Shown in pieces: positions 14,241-23,090 of a stretch of DNA of 64,000 nucleotides (position 1 is its first letter; each line of letters opens with the position of its first letter). The notes under the pieces are model-generated. The model did not search any database. It had not been told where the DNA came from and was given only the letters and a program-made list of their open reading frames with translations. The translations under genes were made by a program, and so were the position numbers. This stretch comes from Betaproteobacteria bacterium (GTDB lineage Bacteria > Pseudomonadota > Gammaproteobacteria > Burkholderiales > SG8-41), in the NCBI GenBank assembly GCA_016192825.1, contig JACPTK010000006.1, positions 62,001 to 126,000 on the forward strand, given 5' to 3'.

Positions 14241-15560
14241 CTACGCGATTTCGCGCAGCACCGCGGCAAGCGTTGCGACGATCTCGTCGACCTGGCCCTT
14301 GCTGATGATGAGCGGGGGCGACAAGGCGATGATATCGCCCGTGACGCGCGTCATGACGCCTTTTTCGAAACACTTGAGGAACGCCTGGTAGCCGCGCGCG
14401 CCGGGCTTGCCCGCCTGCGGCTCGATCTCGATTCCCGCCATCAGGCCGAAATTGCGGATGTCGATCACGCGGCCCGCTCCCTTCAGGCTGTGCACCGCCT
14501 GCTCGAAATAGGGCGCGAGCTCCCGGGCGCGGTCAAATAGCTTCTCTTCGTGGTAGAGCGCGAGCGTCGCCTCGGCCGCGGCGGTGGCGAGCGGGTGACC
14601 CGAATAGGTGTAGCCATGGAAGAGCTCGACCGTGTCGGGCGGCGCACTGTTCACCACCGCGTCGTGGATTGCGCGGCTCACGATCACGCCAGCCAGGGGA
14701 ACCGCGCCGCTCGTCACGCCCTTGGCGAACGTGATCATGTCCGGCGTCACGCCGAACGTCTGCGCCGCGAAGGCATGGCCGGTGCGGCCGAACCCGGTGA
14801 TCACCTCGTCGAAAATCAGCAGCAACCCGTGCTTGTCGCAAATCGCGCGCAGCCGTTCGAGGTAGCCCTTTGGCGGCACCAGGACGCCGGTCGAGCCGGC
14901 GACCGGCTCGACGATCACCGCGGCGATATTCGACGGGTCGTGCAGCGCAACGACGCGCTCCAGGTCGTCGGCGAGATGGGCGCCCCACGCCGGCTGCCCG
15001 CGGCTGTAGGCGTTGCGCTCGAGGTTGTGGGTATGGGGCAGGTGATCGACCCGCGCGAGCAAGTTGCCGAACGCCTTGCGATTGGCCGGAATGCCCCCGA
15101 CGGAGATGCCCCCGAAGCCGGCCCCGTGATAGCCGCGCTCGCGCCCGACGAGGACGTTGCGATGCCCCTCGCCGCGGGCGCGATGACAGGCCAGCGCGAT
15201 TTTCAGCGCCGTGTCGACCGCCTCGGAGCCCGAATTGGCGAAGAACACGTGATCGAGACCCGCCGGCGCCAGCTGTGCGACGAGGGCGGCGGCACGGAAT
15301 TCGCCAGGGTGTCCCATCTGGAACAGCGGTGAGTAGTCGAGCGTTCCGGCTTGCCGGCGGATCGCCTCGACGATTTTCGGGCGGCAGTGCCCCGCGTTCA
15401 CGCACCACAGCCCCGCCGTGCCGTCGAGAATGCTGCGGCCGTCCTCGGCGGTGTAATGCATGTCCCTGGCGGAAACCAGGATGCGCGGCGCCGCCTTGAA
15501 CTGGCGGTTGGCGGTAAACGGCATCCAGAACGGCTCGAGCGGATAATCGCGTGGTGTCAT
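14241..15560 (-). CDS. Omega-amino acid--pyruvate aminotransferase (class III PLP enzyme)
   Basis: A 439-residue class III (subgroup II) aminotransferase, most like beta-alanine/omega-amino acid:pyruvate enzymes. The N terminus FWMPFTANRQFKAAPRILVS is typical of that subgroup. The PLP-phosphate loop is FFANSGSEAVDTALKIAL, the cofactor Asp lies in LLIFDEVITGFGRTG, and the Schiff-base Lys is in MITFAKGVTSGAVPLAG. It would transfer amino groups from beta-alanine or similar amines to pyruvate. It is convergent with the oxidoreductase and divergent from the osmoprotectant transporter. Exact substrate is inferred. Confidence 0.85.
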   Translation of the reverse strand: MTPRDYPLEPFWMPFTANRQFKAAPRILVSARDMHYTAEDGRSILDGTAGLWCVNAGHCRPKIVEAIRRQAGTLDYSPLFQMGHPGEFRAAALVAQLAPAGLDHVFFANSGSEAVDTALKIALACHRARGEGHRNVLVGRERGYHGAGFGGISVGGIPANRKAFGNLLARVDHLPHTHNLERNAYSRGQPAWGAHLADDLERVVALHDPSNIAAVIVEPVAGSTGVLVPPKGYLERLRAICDKHGLLLIFDEVITGFGRTGHAFAAQTFGVTPDMITFAKGVTSGAVPLAGVIVSRAIHDAVVNSAPPDTVELFHGYTYSGHPLATAAAEATLALYHEEKLFDRARELAPYFEQAVHSLKGAGRVIDIRNFGLMAGIEIEPQAGKPGARGYQAFLKCFEKGVMTRVTGDIIALSPPLIISKGQVDEIVATLAAVLREIA

Positions 15561-15630
15561 GGGCGCTACGGGAAAGTGGGTTTGACGGTATTTTGCCAGC
15601 GCCGCCCGCGTTCGGCCATACTGCGAATCG

Positions 15631-17160
15631 GTGAACTATCCCCTCGTGCGCCTGCTGACGCTGCTCCTCCTGCCCGCGCTGGCGCTGGCCCAGCCGGTCG
15701 TCAACGTGGGCTCCAAGCGCTTCACCGAGTCCTATATCCTGGCGGAGATCATTTCGCGCACACTGGAACGGACGGGCGAGGCGCGCGTTGTGCATCATCA
15801 GGGACTGGGGAACACCGCGATCGTGTTCGCGGCGCTCAGGAGCGGGTCGATCGACGTCTATCCCGAGTACACCGGCACCCTCGCGCTCGAGGTGCTGGGG
15901 TTGGATCGCGTGCCGGGCCTCGGCGATCTTAACCGCGAACTTGCGCGCCACGGGCTCGCCGCCGGCGTGCCGCTGGGCTTCGGCAACAGCTACGCCCTTG
16001 CGATGCTGGAGAGCCGCGCCGCGGCGCTGGGAATCACGCGGCTGTCCGATCTGGGCGCACACCCCCAGCTCCGGATCGCGCTCTCCCAGGAATTTCTCCA
16101 GCGCAAGGATGGCTGGCCGGCGCTGCAGCGGGCCTATCGCCTGCCGCCCGGAGGTGCGGGCGGCCTGGATCACGGCCTCGCCTACGAGGCGCTCGCCGCC
16201 GGCACGATCGACGTCATGGATGTCTATGCGACCGATGCCAAGATCGAGCGCTACCGGCTGCGCGTGCTGAGGGATGACCGGGGCTTCTTCCCAGCCTACG
16301 ATGCCGTGATCCTGTATCGCGCCGATCTGCCTGCGAGGCATCCGCGGTCGTGGCAGGCATTGCAGGGATTGGCGGGGCGGATCCGTCCGGAGCAGATGAT
16401 CCGCCTCAATGCGGCCGCGGAGCTGTCCGCGGTGCCATTCGCCAGGATCGCCGATGATTTCCTGGCCGGCCGCCACGCGGAAGGCGCCCCTGCGTCACGG
16501 CACGAGCGCAGGGAATTCCTGTCCGCCCTGTTCGGCGAGGACTTCTGGCGCCTGACGTTCCAGCACCTGGGCCTCGTGTTCGTATCACTCGCGCTGGGCG
16601 TGGCGGCAGGGGTGCCGCTGGGCATAGGCGCGAGCCGCATGCCGCGCGCCCGGGCCTGGATACTGGGAGGGGCGGGCGTGCTGCAGACGGTGCCGGCGCT
16701 CGCGCTGCTCGCCTTCCTGATCGCGGCGCTCGACCGCATCGGGACGCTGCCGGCCATCATCGCGCTGTTCCTGTACTCGCTGCTGCCCATCGTCCGCAAT
16801 ACGGAAACCGGGCTTGCCGGCGTGCCGCGCGCGCTCAAGGATTCGGCCACGGCTCTCGGAATCGGGGAGGGGACGAGGCTACGATTGATCGAGCTGCCGC
16901 TGGCGGCGAGAACCATTCTCGCCGGCATCAAGACGGCCGCGGTCATCAACGTCGGCACGGCTACCATCGCCGCGTTCATCGGCGCTGGCGGCTACGGCGA
17001 GCGCATCGTCGCCGGGCTCGCGGTCAACGACCCCGTTCTGCTGCTGGCTGGAGCGGTGCCGGCCGCGGTGATGGCGCTCGGCGTGCAATGGGGATTCGAT
17101 GCGCTCGATCGGCTGCTGGTTTCGCCCGCTCTGAGCCACACCGGAGGGCGACCGGGCTGA
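15631..17160 (+). CDS. Fused glycine betaine/osmoprotectant binding protein and ABC permease
   Basis: A 509-residue protein with a GTG start. A signal-like N terminus (LVRLLTLLLLPALALA) leads into an OpuAC-type substrate domain (NVGSKRFTESYILAEIISRT, then GSIDVYPEYTGTLALEVL). From about residue 305 comes a BPD-type permease with several transmembrane helices and the EAA-like loop LKDSATALGIGEGTRLRLIE. Such binding-protein/permease fusions belong to the quaternary-amine uptake family. The partner ATPase is not adjacent and is not found in the window, so transport would need an ATPase from elsewhere. Ligand specificity is inferred. Confidence 0.85.
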   Translation: MNYPLVRLLTLLLLPALALAQPVVNVGSKRFTESYILAEIISRTLERTGEARVVHHQGLGNTAIVFAALRSGSIDVYPEYTGTLALEVLGLDRVPGLGDLNRELARHGLAAGVPLGFGNSYALAMLESRAAALGITRLSDLGAHPQLRIALSQEFLQRKDGWPALQRAYRLPPGGAGGLDHGLAYEALAAGTIDVMDVYATDAKIERYRLRVLRDDRGFFPAYDAVILYRADLPARHPRSWQALQGLAGRIRPEQMIRLNAAAELSAVPFARIADDFLAGRHAEGAPASRHERREFLSALFGEDFWRLTFQHLGLVFVSLALGVAAGVPLGIGASRMPRARAWILGGAGVLQTVPALALLAFLIAALDRIGTLPAIIALFLYSLLPIVRNTETGLAGVPRALKDSATALGIGEGTRLRLIELPLAARTILAGIKTAAVINVGTATIAAFIGAGGYGERIVAGLAVNDPVLLLAGAVPAAVMALGVQWGFDALDRLLVSPALSHTGGRPG

Positions 17161-17248
17161 TGCCCATGGAAAGGCGCACCACGCCCGGTAGCCTCACCCG
17201 GGGGTCGCGGCGGGGGCAAGGCGTGGCCACCGGTCCCGGACCGGGCGT

Positions 17249-17274
17249 GAACTAATATTAGCCCGTCCGGTCAG
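17249..17274 (+). promoter_or_regulatory. Possible sigma-E-type promoter of the rpoE operon
   Basis: GAACTA (17249-17254) followed about 15 bp later by GGTCAG loosely fits the sigma-E pattern GGAACTT-N15/16-TCTGA. Autoregulation of rpoE is known in related bacteria, which makes the position sensible, but the match is imperfect. The rest of 17161-17392 is GC-rich spacer with no gene visible. Confidence 0.25.
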
Positions 17275-17392
17275 TGCATTAACGATCAGGCTTCGCGTGC
17301 CGCGTGGACCGGGCGGGGGCGGTATACTTCCCCTGTCCAGCCGGTGCCACCGCTCGACCTGGATAACAATTTGAAGATCAGGGACGGGTTTG

Positions 17393-17992
17393 ATGAGCGA
17401 TCGCGAAGTCGATCAGCAACTGGTCGAGCGCGCGCAGCGCGGCGACAAGAAGGCTTTCGAGCTGCTGGTCAGCAAGTACCAGCGCAAGCTCGCGCGGTTG
17501 CTGTCGCGCTTCATCCGGGACCCGGCCGAGGTGGAGGACGTGGCGCAGGAGGCCTTCATCAAGGCCTACCGGGCACTGCCGACGTTCCGCGGCGACAGCG
17601 CTTTTTACACGTGGCTGTACCGGATCGGCATCAACACCGCCAAGAACTACCTGGTGGCGATGGGAAGGCGGGCGCCGACCAGGACGGATATCGACAGTGA
17701 GGAGGCGGAGGCTTTCGAGGACGGCGACCAGCTGCGCGACCTCAACACGCCGGAGAACGAGCTCGCAACCCGGCAGATCGCCGAAACGGTGAACCAAACG
17801 CTGGGCGAGTTGCCAGAGGAGCTAAGGACGGCGATCACGCTGCGGGAGATCGAAGGCCTGAGCTACGAGGACATAGCGAATATAATGAACTGCCCGATCG
17901 GTACGGTGCGGTCGCGGATTTTCCGGGCACGAGAGGCAATAGCGTCGAAATTAAGACCGCTGCTGGGGACGCAGAAGGACAGGAGATGGTGA
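17393..17992 (+). CDS. rpoE: RNA polymerase sigma factor RpoE (ECF sigma-E)
   Basis: A 199-residue ECF sigma factor for envelope stress. The ORF track starts at TTG 17390, but ATG 17393 is the better start. Region 2 is visible as RDPAEVEDVAQEAFIKAYRA and FRGDSAFYTWLYRIGINTAK, and region 4 as LPEELRTAITLREIEGLSYE followed by the helix-turn-helix IMNCPIGTVRSRIFRAREAI. It directs genes for outer-membrane and periplasmic quality control. It is followed with 1 bp spacing by its anti-sigma factor rseA, then rseB and mucD, the full canonical operon. Confidence 0.97.
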   Translation: MSDREVDQQLVERAQRGDKKAFELLVSKYQRKLARLLSRFIRDPAEVEDVAQEAFIKAYRALPTFRGDSAFYTWLYRIGINTAKNYLVAMGRRAPTRTDIDSEEAEAFEDGDQLRDLNTPENELATRQIAETVNQTLGELPEELRTAITLREIEGLSYEDIANIMNCPIGTVRSRIFRAREAIASKLRPLLGTQKDRRW

Positions 17993-17993
17993 G

Positions 17994-18560
17994 ATGGACA
18001 AGATTTCAGAGTTGATGGACGGTGAGCTGGACACGCGCCGGGCGCGCGAGCAGGTTGCGCGCATGAACCAGAACGAAGAGCTGCTTCATTGCTGGGACGC
18101 GTTCCATCTGGTTGGCGACGTGATGCGCGGCGAGCACGTCCTGCCTCGGGATTTCACCCGCAAGCTGTCCGCCCGCCTGGCCAAGGAACCCGCGGTGCTG
18201 GCGCCGCACCGCAGCGCGCTCCGGCGCGTCGCAACCTACACCCTGTCCGCAGCCGCCTCCCTGTCCGCGGTCGCCGTGGTCGGCTGGCTGGCCTTCTTCA
18301 ACAACCCGCTCGTCCCGCAGACCGAGATCGCCAGAGCCCCCGTCCCGATCGTTCCCGCAGCAGCCCCTTCACTCGCCAATGCCCCGGTCCCGGTCCTTCC
18401 CGCAGCGGCCCCTTCAGCGCAGCTGGCCAACGTACCCAGCGACGGGAAGATGAGCGAGTATCTGATCGCGCACCAGGAATTCTCGCCGAGCACCGCGATA
18501 CAAGGACTCGCTCCCTACATCCGCAGCGTATCGAGCACGCAACAGGCCCAGGGGCGCTAG
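17994..18560 (+). CDS. rseA: Anti-sigma-E factor RseA (MucA-like)
   Basis: A 188-residue inner-membrane anti-sigma factor. The N-terminal RseA_N domain (MDKISELMDGELDTRRAREQ, then CWDAFHLVGDVMRGEHVLP) would hold sigma-E in the cytoplasm. A transmembrane helix lies near residues 83-103 (SAAASLSAVAVVGWLAFF), followed by a Pro/Ala-rich periplasmic region. That region has a near-duplicated stretch (ARAPVPIVPAAAPS and NAPVPVLPAAAPS). Stress-induced proteolysis normally releases sigma-E. It is directly downstream of rpoE, so the two are almost certainly co-translated. Confidence 0.93.
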   Translation: MDKISELMDGELDTRRAREQVARMNQNEELLHCWDAFHLVGDVMRGEHVLPRDFTRKLSARLAKEPAVLAPHRSALRRVATYTLSAAASLSAVAVVGWLAFFNNPLVPQTEIARAPVPIVPAAAPSLANAPVPVLPAAAPSAQLANVPSDGKMSEYLIAHQEFSPSTAIQGLAPYIRSVSSTQQAQGR

Positions 18561-18561
18561 C

Positions 18562-19542
18562 GTGAAGGGCGCGTGGCCCATCGTCGTGCTGGGACTCGCG
18601 GCCCCGGTCCTGGCCGCGGATTCCGGTGCCCCTCAGGACGGGCTTGCCTGGCTCAAGAAAATGGCGAGCGCCTCGCGCCAGCTCAACTACAGCGGCACGT
18701 TCGTCTATCGCCACCTCGACCGGACCGAAACGTCCCGGGTGGTTCACTACGTCAATGCCGCCGGCGGCGAATTCGAAAAGATGGAAACGCTCGACGGTCC
18801 GGCGCGAGAGGTGATCCGCACCAACGACGAGGTCACCTGCTATCTTCCCGCCGCGAAGACCGTCCTCATCGAGAAGCGCGGCAAGCGCCGCTTCCCGTCG
18901 TTGCTGCCGGAGCCGCTCGTCGGCGTATCCGAAAACTACACGGTGCGCCTCGCCGGCACCGACCGGGTGGCCGGCAACGAGTGCCAGACGATCGTGCTCA
19001 CGCCCAAGGACGCGCTGCGGTACGGCCATCATTTTTGCGCCGACGTCGCCTCCGGGCTGCCGCTGCGCGCGCGCAGCTTCAACGAGAAAAACGAGCCGCT
19101 CGAATCGTTCGCCTTTACCGAGCTCAAGATCGGCATCAGCTTCAACCGCGACAAGGTGAGGTCCCGCTACGCCGCCAAGAGCCGGGACTGGAAAATCGAT
19201 TCCTCGGCGTTTTCGATCGCCGAGGCGCCGGCCGATACCGGATGGGTCCTTACCCAGCGGCCGGCGGGCTTCAGGAAACTCACGGAGCTGAAGCGGTCGT
19301 TCGCGGGGCGCGCCGCGAAGGTTTCGCATATCGTCTATTCCGATGGTTTCGCGGCGGTTTCGGTATTCATCGAGCCGCTGCCCAGGGCCCGTCTGGCACC
19401 GAACCTCTGGCATCAGGGCGCCGTCAACATCTTCGTCCGCCCGGTTTCGGACTACATGGTGACGGTCCTCGGCGAGGCGCCCGCCGCCACCGTGATGCAA
19501 ATCTCCAATTCCCTGGAATTCAGGGGGGGAACGCCCCGGTAA
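18562..19542 (+). CDS. rseB: Sigma-E regulatory protein RseB/MucB
   Basis: A 326-residue periplasmic protein that binds the RseA periplasmic domain, protecting it from cleavage and sensing mislocalised lipoprotein or LPS. It has a GTG start 1 bp after rseA, a signal peptide (WPIVVLGLAAPVLAAD), an N-terminal lipid-binding-like domain (LNYSGTFVYRHLDRTETSRV, the family hallmark) and a smaller C-terminal domain. It lies in the canonical rpoE-rseA-rseB-mucD order. Confidence 0.93.
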   Translation: MKGAWPIVVLGLAAPVLAADSGAPQDGLAWLKKMASASRQLNYSGTFVYRHLDRTETSRVVHYVNAAGGEFEKMETLDGPAREVIRTNDEVTCYLPAAKTVLIEKRGKRRFPSLLPEPLVGVSENYTVRLAGTDRVAGNECQTIVLTPKDALRYGHHFCADVASGLPLRARSFNEKNEPLESFAFTELKIGISFNRDKVRSRYAAKSRDWKIDSSAFSIAEAPADTGWVLTQRPAGFRKLTELKRSFAGRAAKVSHIVYSDGFAAVSVFIEPLPRARLAPNLWHQGAVNIFVRPVSDYMVTVLGEAPAATVMQISNSLEFRGGTPR

Positions 19543-19605
19543 GTCCCGCAGCATTCGCGCCTGAAGCCGTTCCCGACGATCCCGCACTAACCCGTGAGTC
19601 CCTTC

Positions 19606-21000
19606 ATGTTCAAGCGTCTGCTGCTGCACATCGTGTTCCTGCTATCCGTCGCCGTGCCGATCGCTGCAGCAGGCCAGCTTCCTGATTTCGCCGAGCTCGT
19701 GGAAAAGCAGGGCCCCGCAGTGGTGAACATCAGCACCACCCAGTCGGTGCGCAATCCGCTGGTGCCGCAGATACCGAACCTGCAGGAGGACGATCCTTTC
19801 TACGAGTTCTTCCGGCGCTTCATGCCCCAACCCGGACCGCGTGAGTTCCAGTCGCAATCGCTCGGCTCAGGGTTCATCATCAGCCAGGACGGCTACATCC
19901 TGACCAACGCCCACGTGGTCGAGACGGCCGATGAAATCAACGTCAAGCTGATCGACAAACGCGAGTTCAAGGCCCGCGTCATAGGCGCCGACCGCCGCAC
20001 GGATGTCGCGCTGATCAAGATCGACGCGTCGAACCTGCCGGCCGTCAGGTTCGGCGATCCGAGCAAGCTCAGGGTCGGCGAATGGGTGCTCGCGATCGGG
20101 GCTCCCTTCGGTTTCGAAAACACCGTGACCGCGGGGATCGTCAGCGCCAAGGGACGCTCGCTGCCCCAGGAGAACTACGTGCCGTTCATACAGACCGACG
20201 TGGCCGTCAACCCCGGCAACTCCGGCGGCCCGCTGTTCAACCTGAAGGGCGAGGTGGTCGGGGTCAATTCGCAGATTTACAGCCGCACCGGCGGATTCAT
20301 GGGACTTTCTTTTGCGATCCCGATCGACGTCGCGAACGACATCGCGCAGCAGTTGCGCACCGCGGGCAAGGTGACGCGCGGCCGCATCGGCGTCGTGATC
20401 CAATCCGTCACCAAGGAGCTTGCCGACGGGTTTGGTCTGACCAAGGCGCAGGGCGCTCTGGTCAACTCGGTGGAGAAGGGCGGACCGGCGGACAAGGCGG
20501 GCATCGAGGCCGGTGATGTCATCCTGCGCTTCGACGGCAAAGCCGTGAACGCGTCGGAAGACCTGCCGCGCATCGTGGGCGCGACGCGCCCCGGGTCGCG
20601 GGTAACGCTGCAGATCTGGCGCAACAAGCAGGCGCGCGACCTGCCGGTGGTCGTTGCGGAGATGCAGGATGAGCGCCAGGGGCGGCCGGGGCGGCGCGGC
20701 GGGAAGCCTCCCGCAGCCTCGCCCGGCCAGTACGGGTTGACGCTGTCCGATCTCACCGAGGCCCAGCGAACCGAACTCAAGATGTCCGGCGGCGCGCTGG
20801 TCGAGAACGCGCAGGGCGCCGCGGCGCGGGCCGGCATCCGCCGGGGCGACGTGATCCTTGCGGTCAACAACCAGGACGTGAAATCCGTCGAGCAATTCAA
20901 CCAGTTGATGGGGCAGTTCAACAAGGGCAGGATCGTGGCGCTGCTGATCCGCCGCGGCACCAATTCGCTCTACATCCCGTTCCGCGTCGATGGCAACTAG
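19606..21000 (+). CDS. mucD: Periplasmic serine protease MucD (DegP/HtrA family)
   Basis: A trypsin-like HtrA protease with two PDZ domains that degrades misfolded envelope proteins. The catalytic triad is clear: His in LTNAHVVETADEINV, Asp in RRTDVALIKIDA and Ser in NPGNSGGPLFN. PDZ1 contains GALVNSVEKGGPADKAGIEA and PDZ2 contains GIRRGDVILAVNNQDVKSVE. A signal peptide (LLLHIVFLLSVAVPIAAA) begins just after ATG 19606; a GTG at 19594 is an alternative start. The length of 464 residues is normal. It ends the sigma-E operon. Confidence 0.93.
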   Translation: MFKRLLLHIVFLLSVAVPIAAAGQLPDFAELVEKQGPAVVNISTTQSVRNPLVPQIPNLQEDDPFYEFFRRFMPQPGPREFQSQSLGSGFIISQDGYILTNAHVVETADEINVKLIDKREFKARVIGADRRTDVALIKIDASNLPAVRFGDPSKLRVGEWVLAIGAPFGFENTVTAGIVSAKGRSLPQENYVPFIQTDVAVNPGNSGGPLFNLKGEVVGVNSQIYSRTGGFMGLSFAIPIDVANDIAQQLRTAGKVTRGRIGVVIQSVTKELADGFGLTKAQGALVNSVEKGGPADKAGIEAGDVILRFDGKAVNASEDLPRIVGATRPGSRVTLQIWRNKQARDLPVVVAEMQDERQGRPGRRGGKPPAASPGQYGLTLSDLTEAQRTELKMSGGALVENAQGAAARAGIRRGDVILAVNNQDVKSVEQFNQLMGQFNKGRIVALLIRRGTNSLYIPFRVDGN

Positions 21001-21127
21001 GCCCGCGCTCACCCTCTACGGCCGCGCCGGGTGCCACCTTTGCGAAGAAATGCACGGCGGACGCGAGCTGTGCCGCCATCGCCTGGAACCGGAGGCCGTC
21101 ACGGCGTATCTGGCTAAGATCTCCTGA
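20990..21127 (+). pseudogene. Glutaredoxin-like (DUF836-type) gene with internal deletion
   Basis: Starting at an ATG that overlaps the mucD end, the frame encodes only 45 residues: LTLYGRAGCHLCEEM joined directly to GGRELCRRHRLEPEAVTAYL. The first part is the beta-strand and CxxC active site of the small glutaredoxin-like proteins that commonly follow mucD in beta- and gammaproteobacteria; the second part is their C-terminal end. The middle (about 35 residues in relatives, by memory) is missing while frame and stop are kept. It is too short for the ORF track. Probably non-functional. Confidence 0.6.
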
Positions 21128-21160
21128 TTTCCTATAAAATACGCCGCTTTAAATGATTGG

Positions 21161-21182
21161 AAGGGCACTGGCAGGTGCCCTT
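21161..21182 (+). promoter_or_regulatory. Hairpin immediately upstream of the lepA start
   Basis: AAGGGCAC-TGGCAG-GTGCCCTT is a perfect 8-bp stem with a 6-nt loop, followed by TT and ending 4 nt before the lepA ATG (21187). A -10-like TATAAAAT lies at 21133-21140. The stem occupies the ribosome-binding region, so it may limit translation or act as an attenuator. This is read directly from sequence; any function is inferred. Confidence 0.5.
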
Positions 21183-21186
21183 TTCC

Positions 21187-22977
21187 ATGCAGCACATCCG
21201 CAACTTCTCCATCATCGCCCACATCGACCACGGCAAATCGACGCTTGCCGACCGCTTCATCCAGCTTTGTGGAGGGCTTGCCGAGCGCGAGATGGAGGAA
21301 CAAGTCCTCGATTCCATGGACCTGGAGCGCGAGCGCGGCATCACCATCAAGGCCCAGACCGCGGCGCTCCAATACCGCGCGCAGGACGGCAAGCAGTACC
21401 TGCTCAACCTGATCGACACGCCGGGGCACGTCGACTTTTCCTACGAGGTATCCCGCTCGCTCTCCGCGTGTGAGGGCGCGCTGCTGGTGGTGGACGCGTC
21501 CCAGGGCGTGGAGGCGCAGACGGTGGCAAACTGCTACACCGCCACCGAGCTCGGAGTGGAGGTCATACCGGTCCTCAACAAGATGGACCTGCCCCAAGCC
21601 GAACCTGAGCGCGTGATCGCCGAGATCGAGGACATCGTCGGCATTCCGGCCAAGGATGCCCTGCGGGTCAGCGCCAAGACCGGCGAGGGCGTCGCCGAGA
21701 TCCTGGAAGCCGTGATCCGGCGCATACCACCGCCCGCCGGAGACCGGAATGGGCCGCTCAAGGCGCTGATCATCGATTCCTGGTTCGACAACTATGTCGG
21801 GGTGGTCATGCTGGTGCGGGTCGTGGACGGCGAATTGAAGCCCAAGGACAGGATCCTGCTGATGTCCACGGGCGCGAATTACCTGTGCGAGCAGGTCGGC
21901 GTGTTCACGCCGAAGGCGAACGGCAAGGAGGCCCTGTCCGCCGGCGAGGTCGGTTTCGTGACCGCCGGCATCAAGGAGCTGAAGGCCGCGCGCGTCGGTG
22001 ACACGCTGACGCTGGCCCCGCGCCCCGCCGCGAGCCCGTTGCCCGGATTCAAGGACATCAAGCCGCAGATCTTCGCCGGCCTCTATCCCGTGGACTCGAG
22101 CGATTACGAAGCCTTGCGGGATGCGCTCGAGAAATTGCACTTGAACGACTCCTCGCTGCGCTACGAGCCGGAATCCTCCCAGGCCCTCGGGTTCGGTTTC
22201 CGCTGCGGCTTCCTGGGGCTGCTGCATCTGGACATCGTGCAGGAGCGGCTCGAGCGGGAGTACGGCATGAGCCTGATTACCACGGCGCCGACCGTCGTCT
22301 ACCAGGTCCTCCTGCGCGACGGCTCCGTGATCGAGATCGAGAATCCGTCCAAGCTGCCCGACCCCAGCAAGATCGCCGAGATCCGCGAGCCCGTCATCAC
22401 CGCCTCGATCCTGGTGCCCCACGACTACGTCGGCCCGGTCCTCACCCTCGCCAACCAGAAGCGCGGCGTCCAGCGCAACATGCAGTACCTGGGGCGCCAG
22501 GTCATGCTGACCTACGAGCTGCCGCTCAACGAAGTGGTGATGGATTTCTTCGACCGGCTGAAGTCGGTCTCGCGCGGCTACGCCTCGCTCGACTACGAAT
22601 TCCTGGAGTTTCGCGCCGGCGACCTGGTGCGGCTCGATATCCTGATCAATGGCGACCGGGTCGATGCGCTGTCGCTGATCGTTCACCGCGACCACGCCCC
22701 GCATCGCGGCCGCGATCTCGCCGTCCGGATGCGCGAACTCATTCCGCGCCAGATGTTCGACGTGGCGGTGCAGGCCGCGATCGGATCGCACATCATCGCG
22801 CGCGAGACGGTGAAGGCGCTGAGGAAAAACGTGCTGGCGAAGTGCTATGGCGGCGACATCACGCGCAAGAGGAAGCTTCTGGAGAAGCAGAAAGCCGGCA
22901 AGAAGCGCATGAAGCAGGTCGGGAGCGTCGAGATTCCGCAGGAGGCCTTTCTTGCCATCCTGCAGGTCGAAAAGTAA
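21187..22977 (+). CDS. lepA: Elongation factor 4 (LepA)
   Basis: A ribosome-associated translational GTPase. I use ATG 21187 because family members start [18 protein letters not shown]; the ORF-track start at 21157 is a TTG inside the leader hairpin. G motifs are [16 protein letters not shown] (P-loop), [15 protein letters not shown] (G3) and [10 protein letters not shown] (G4). The LepA-specific C terminus includes [20 protein letters not shown] and [18 protein letters not shown]. The length of 596 residues is standard. lepA-lepB-rnc-era follows the usual proteobacterial order. Confidence 0.97.
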   Translation: MQHIRNFSIIAHIDHGKSTLADRFIQLCGGLAEREMEEQVLDSMDLERERGITIKAQTAALQYRAQDGKQYLLNLIDTPGHVDFSYEVSRSLSACEGALLVVDASQGVEAQTVANCYTATELGVEVIPVLNKMDLPQAEPERVIAEIEDIVGIPAKDALRVSAKTGEGVAEILEAVIRRIPPPAGDRNGPLKALIIDSWFDNYVGVVMLVRVVDGELKPKDRILLMSTGANYLCEQVGVFTPKANGKEALSAGEVGFVTAGIKELKAARVGDTLTLAPRPAASPLPGFKDIKPQIFAGLYPVDSSDYEALRDALEKLHLNDSSLRYEPESSQALGFGFRCGFLGLLHLDIVQERLEREYGMSLITTAPTVVYQVLLRDGSVIEIENPSKLPDPSKIAEIREPVITASILVPHDYVGPVLTLANQKRGVQRNMQYLGRQVMLTYELPLNEVVMDFFDRLKSVSRGYASLDYEFLEFRAGDLVRLDILINGDRVDALSLIVHRDHAPHRGRDLAVRMRELIPRQMFDVAVQAAIGSHIIARETVKALRKNVLAKCYGGDITRKRKLLEKQKAGKKRMKQVGSVEIPQEAFLAILQVEK

Positions 22978-23090
22978 TGAGTGATGAGTGATGGGTGATG
23001 AGTGATGGGTGACGAGCCTGAGCGGTTGATTTGGGTGTTCGCAAACACCCATTACCCATTACGCATTACCCATTACCGGTGGGGGGCGAA
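22978..23090. repeat. Tandem and inverted spacer repeats between lepA and lepB
   Basis: Directly after lepA come alternating GTGATGAGTGATGGGT units. A perfect 7-bp hairpin follows at 23033-23050 (GGGTGTT-CGCA-AACACCC), then units of CCCATTACCCATTACGCATT type that are roughly the complement of the first set. The block is non-coding and low in complexity, of the same style as the repeats after eno. The units are too short and too uneven to be CRISPR. Confidence 0.6.

Noticed and set aside
21157-21186. Upstream TTG start for lepA from the ORF track
   Set aside because: The added residues lie in the leader hairpin, and family members begin at MQHIRNFS.
22978-23090. Possible CRISPR array
   Set aside because: Units are only 9-15 bp, uneven, and have no unique spacers; no cas genes are in the window.
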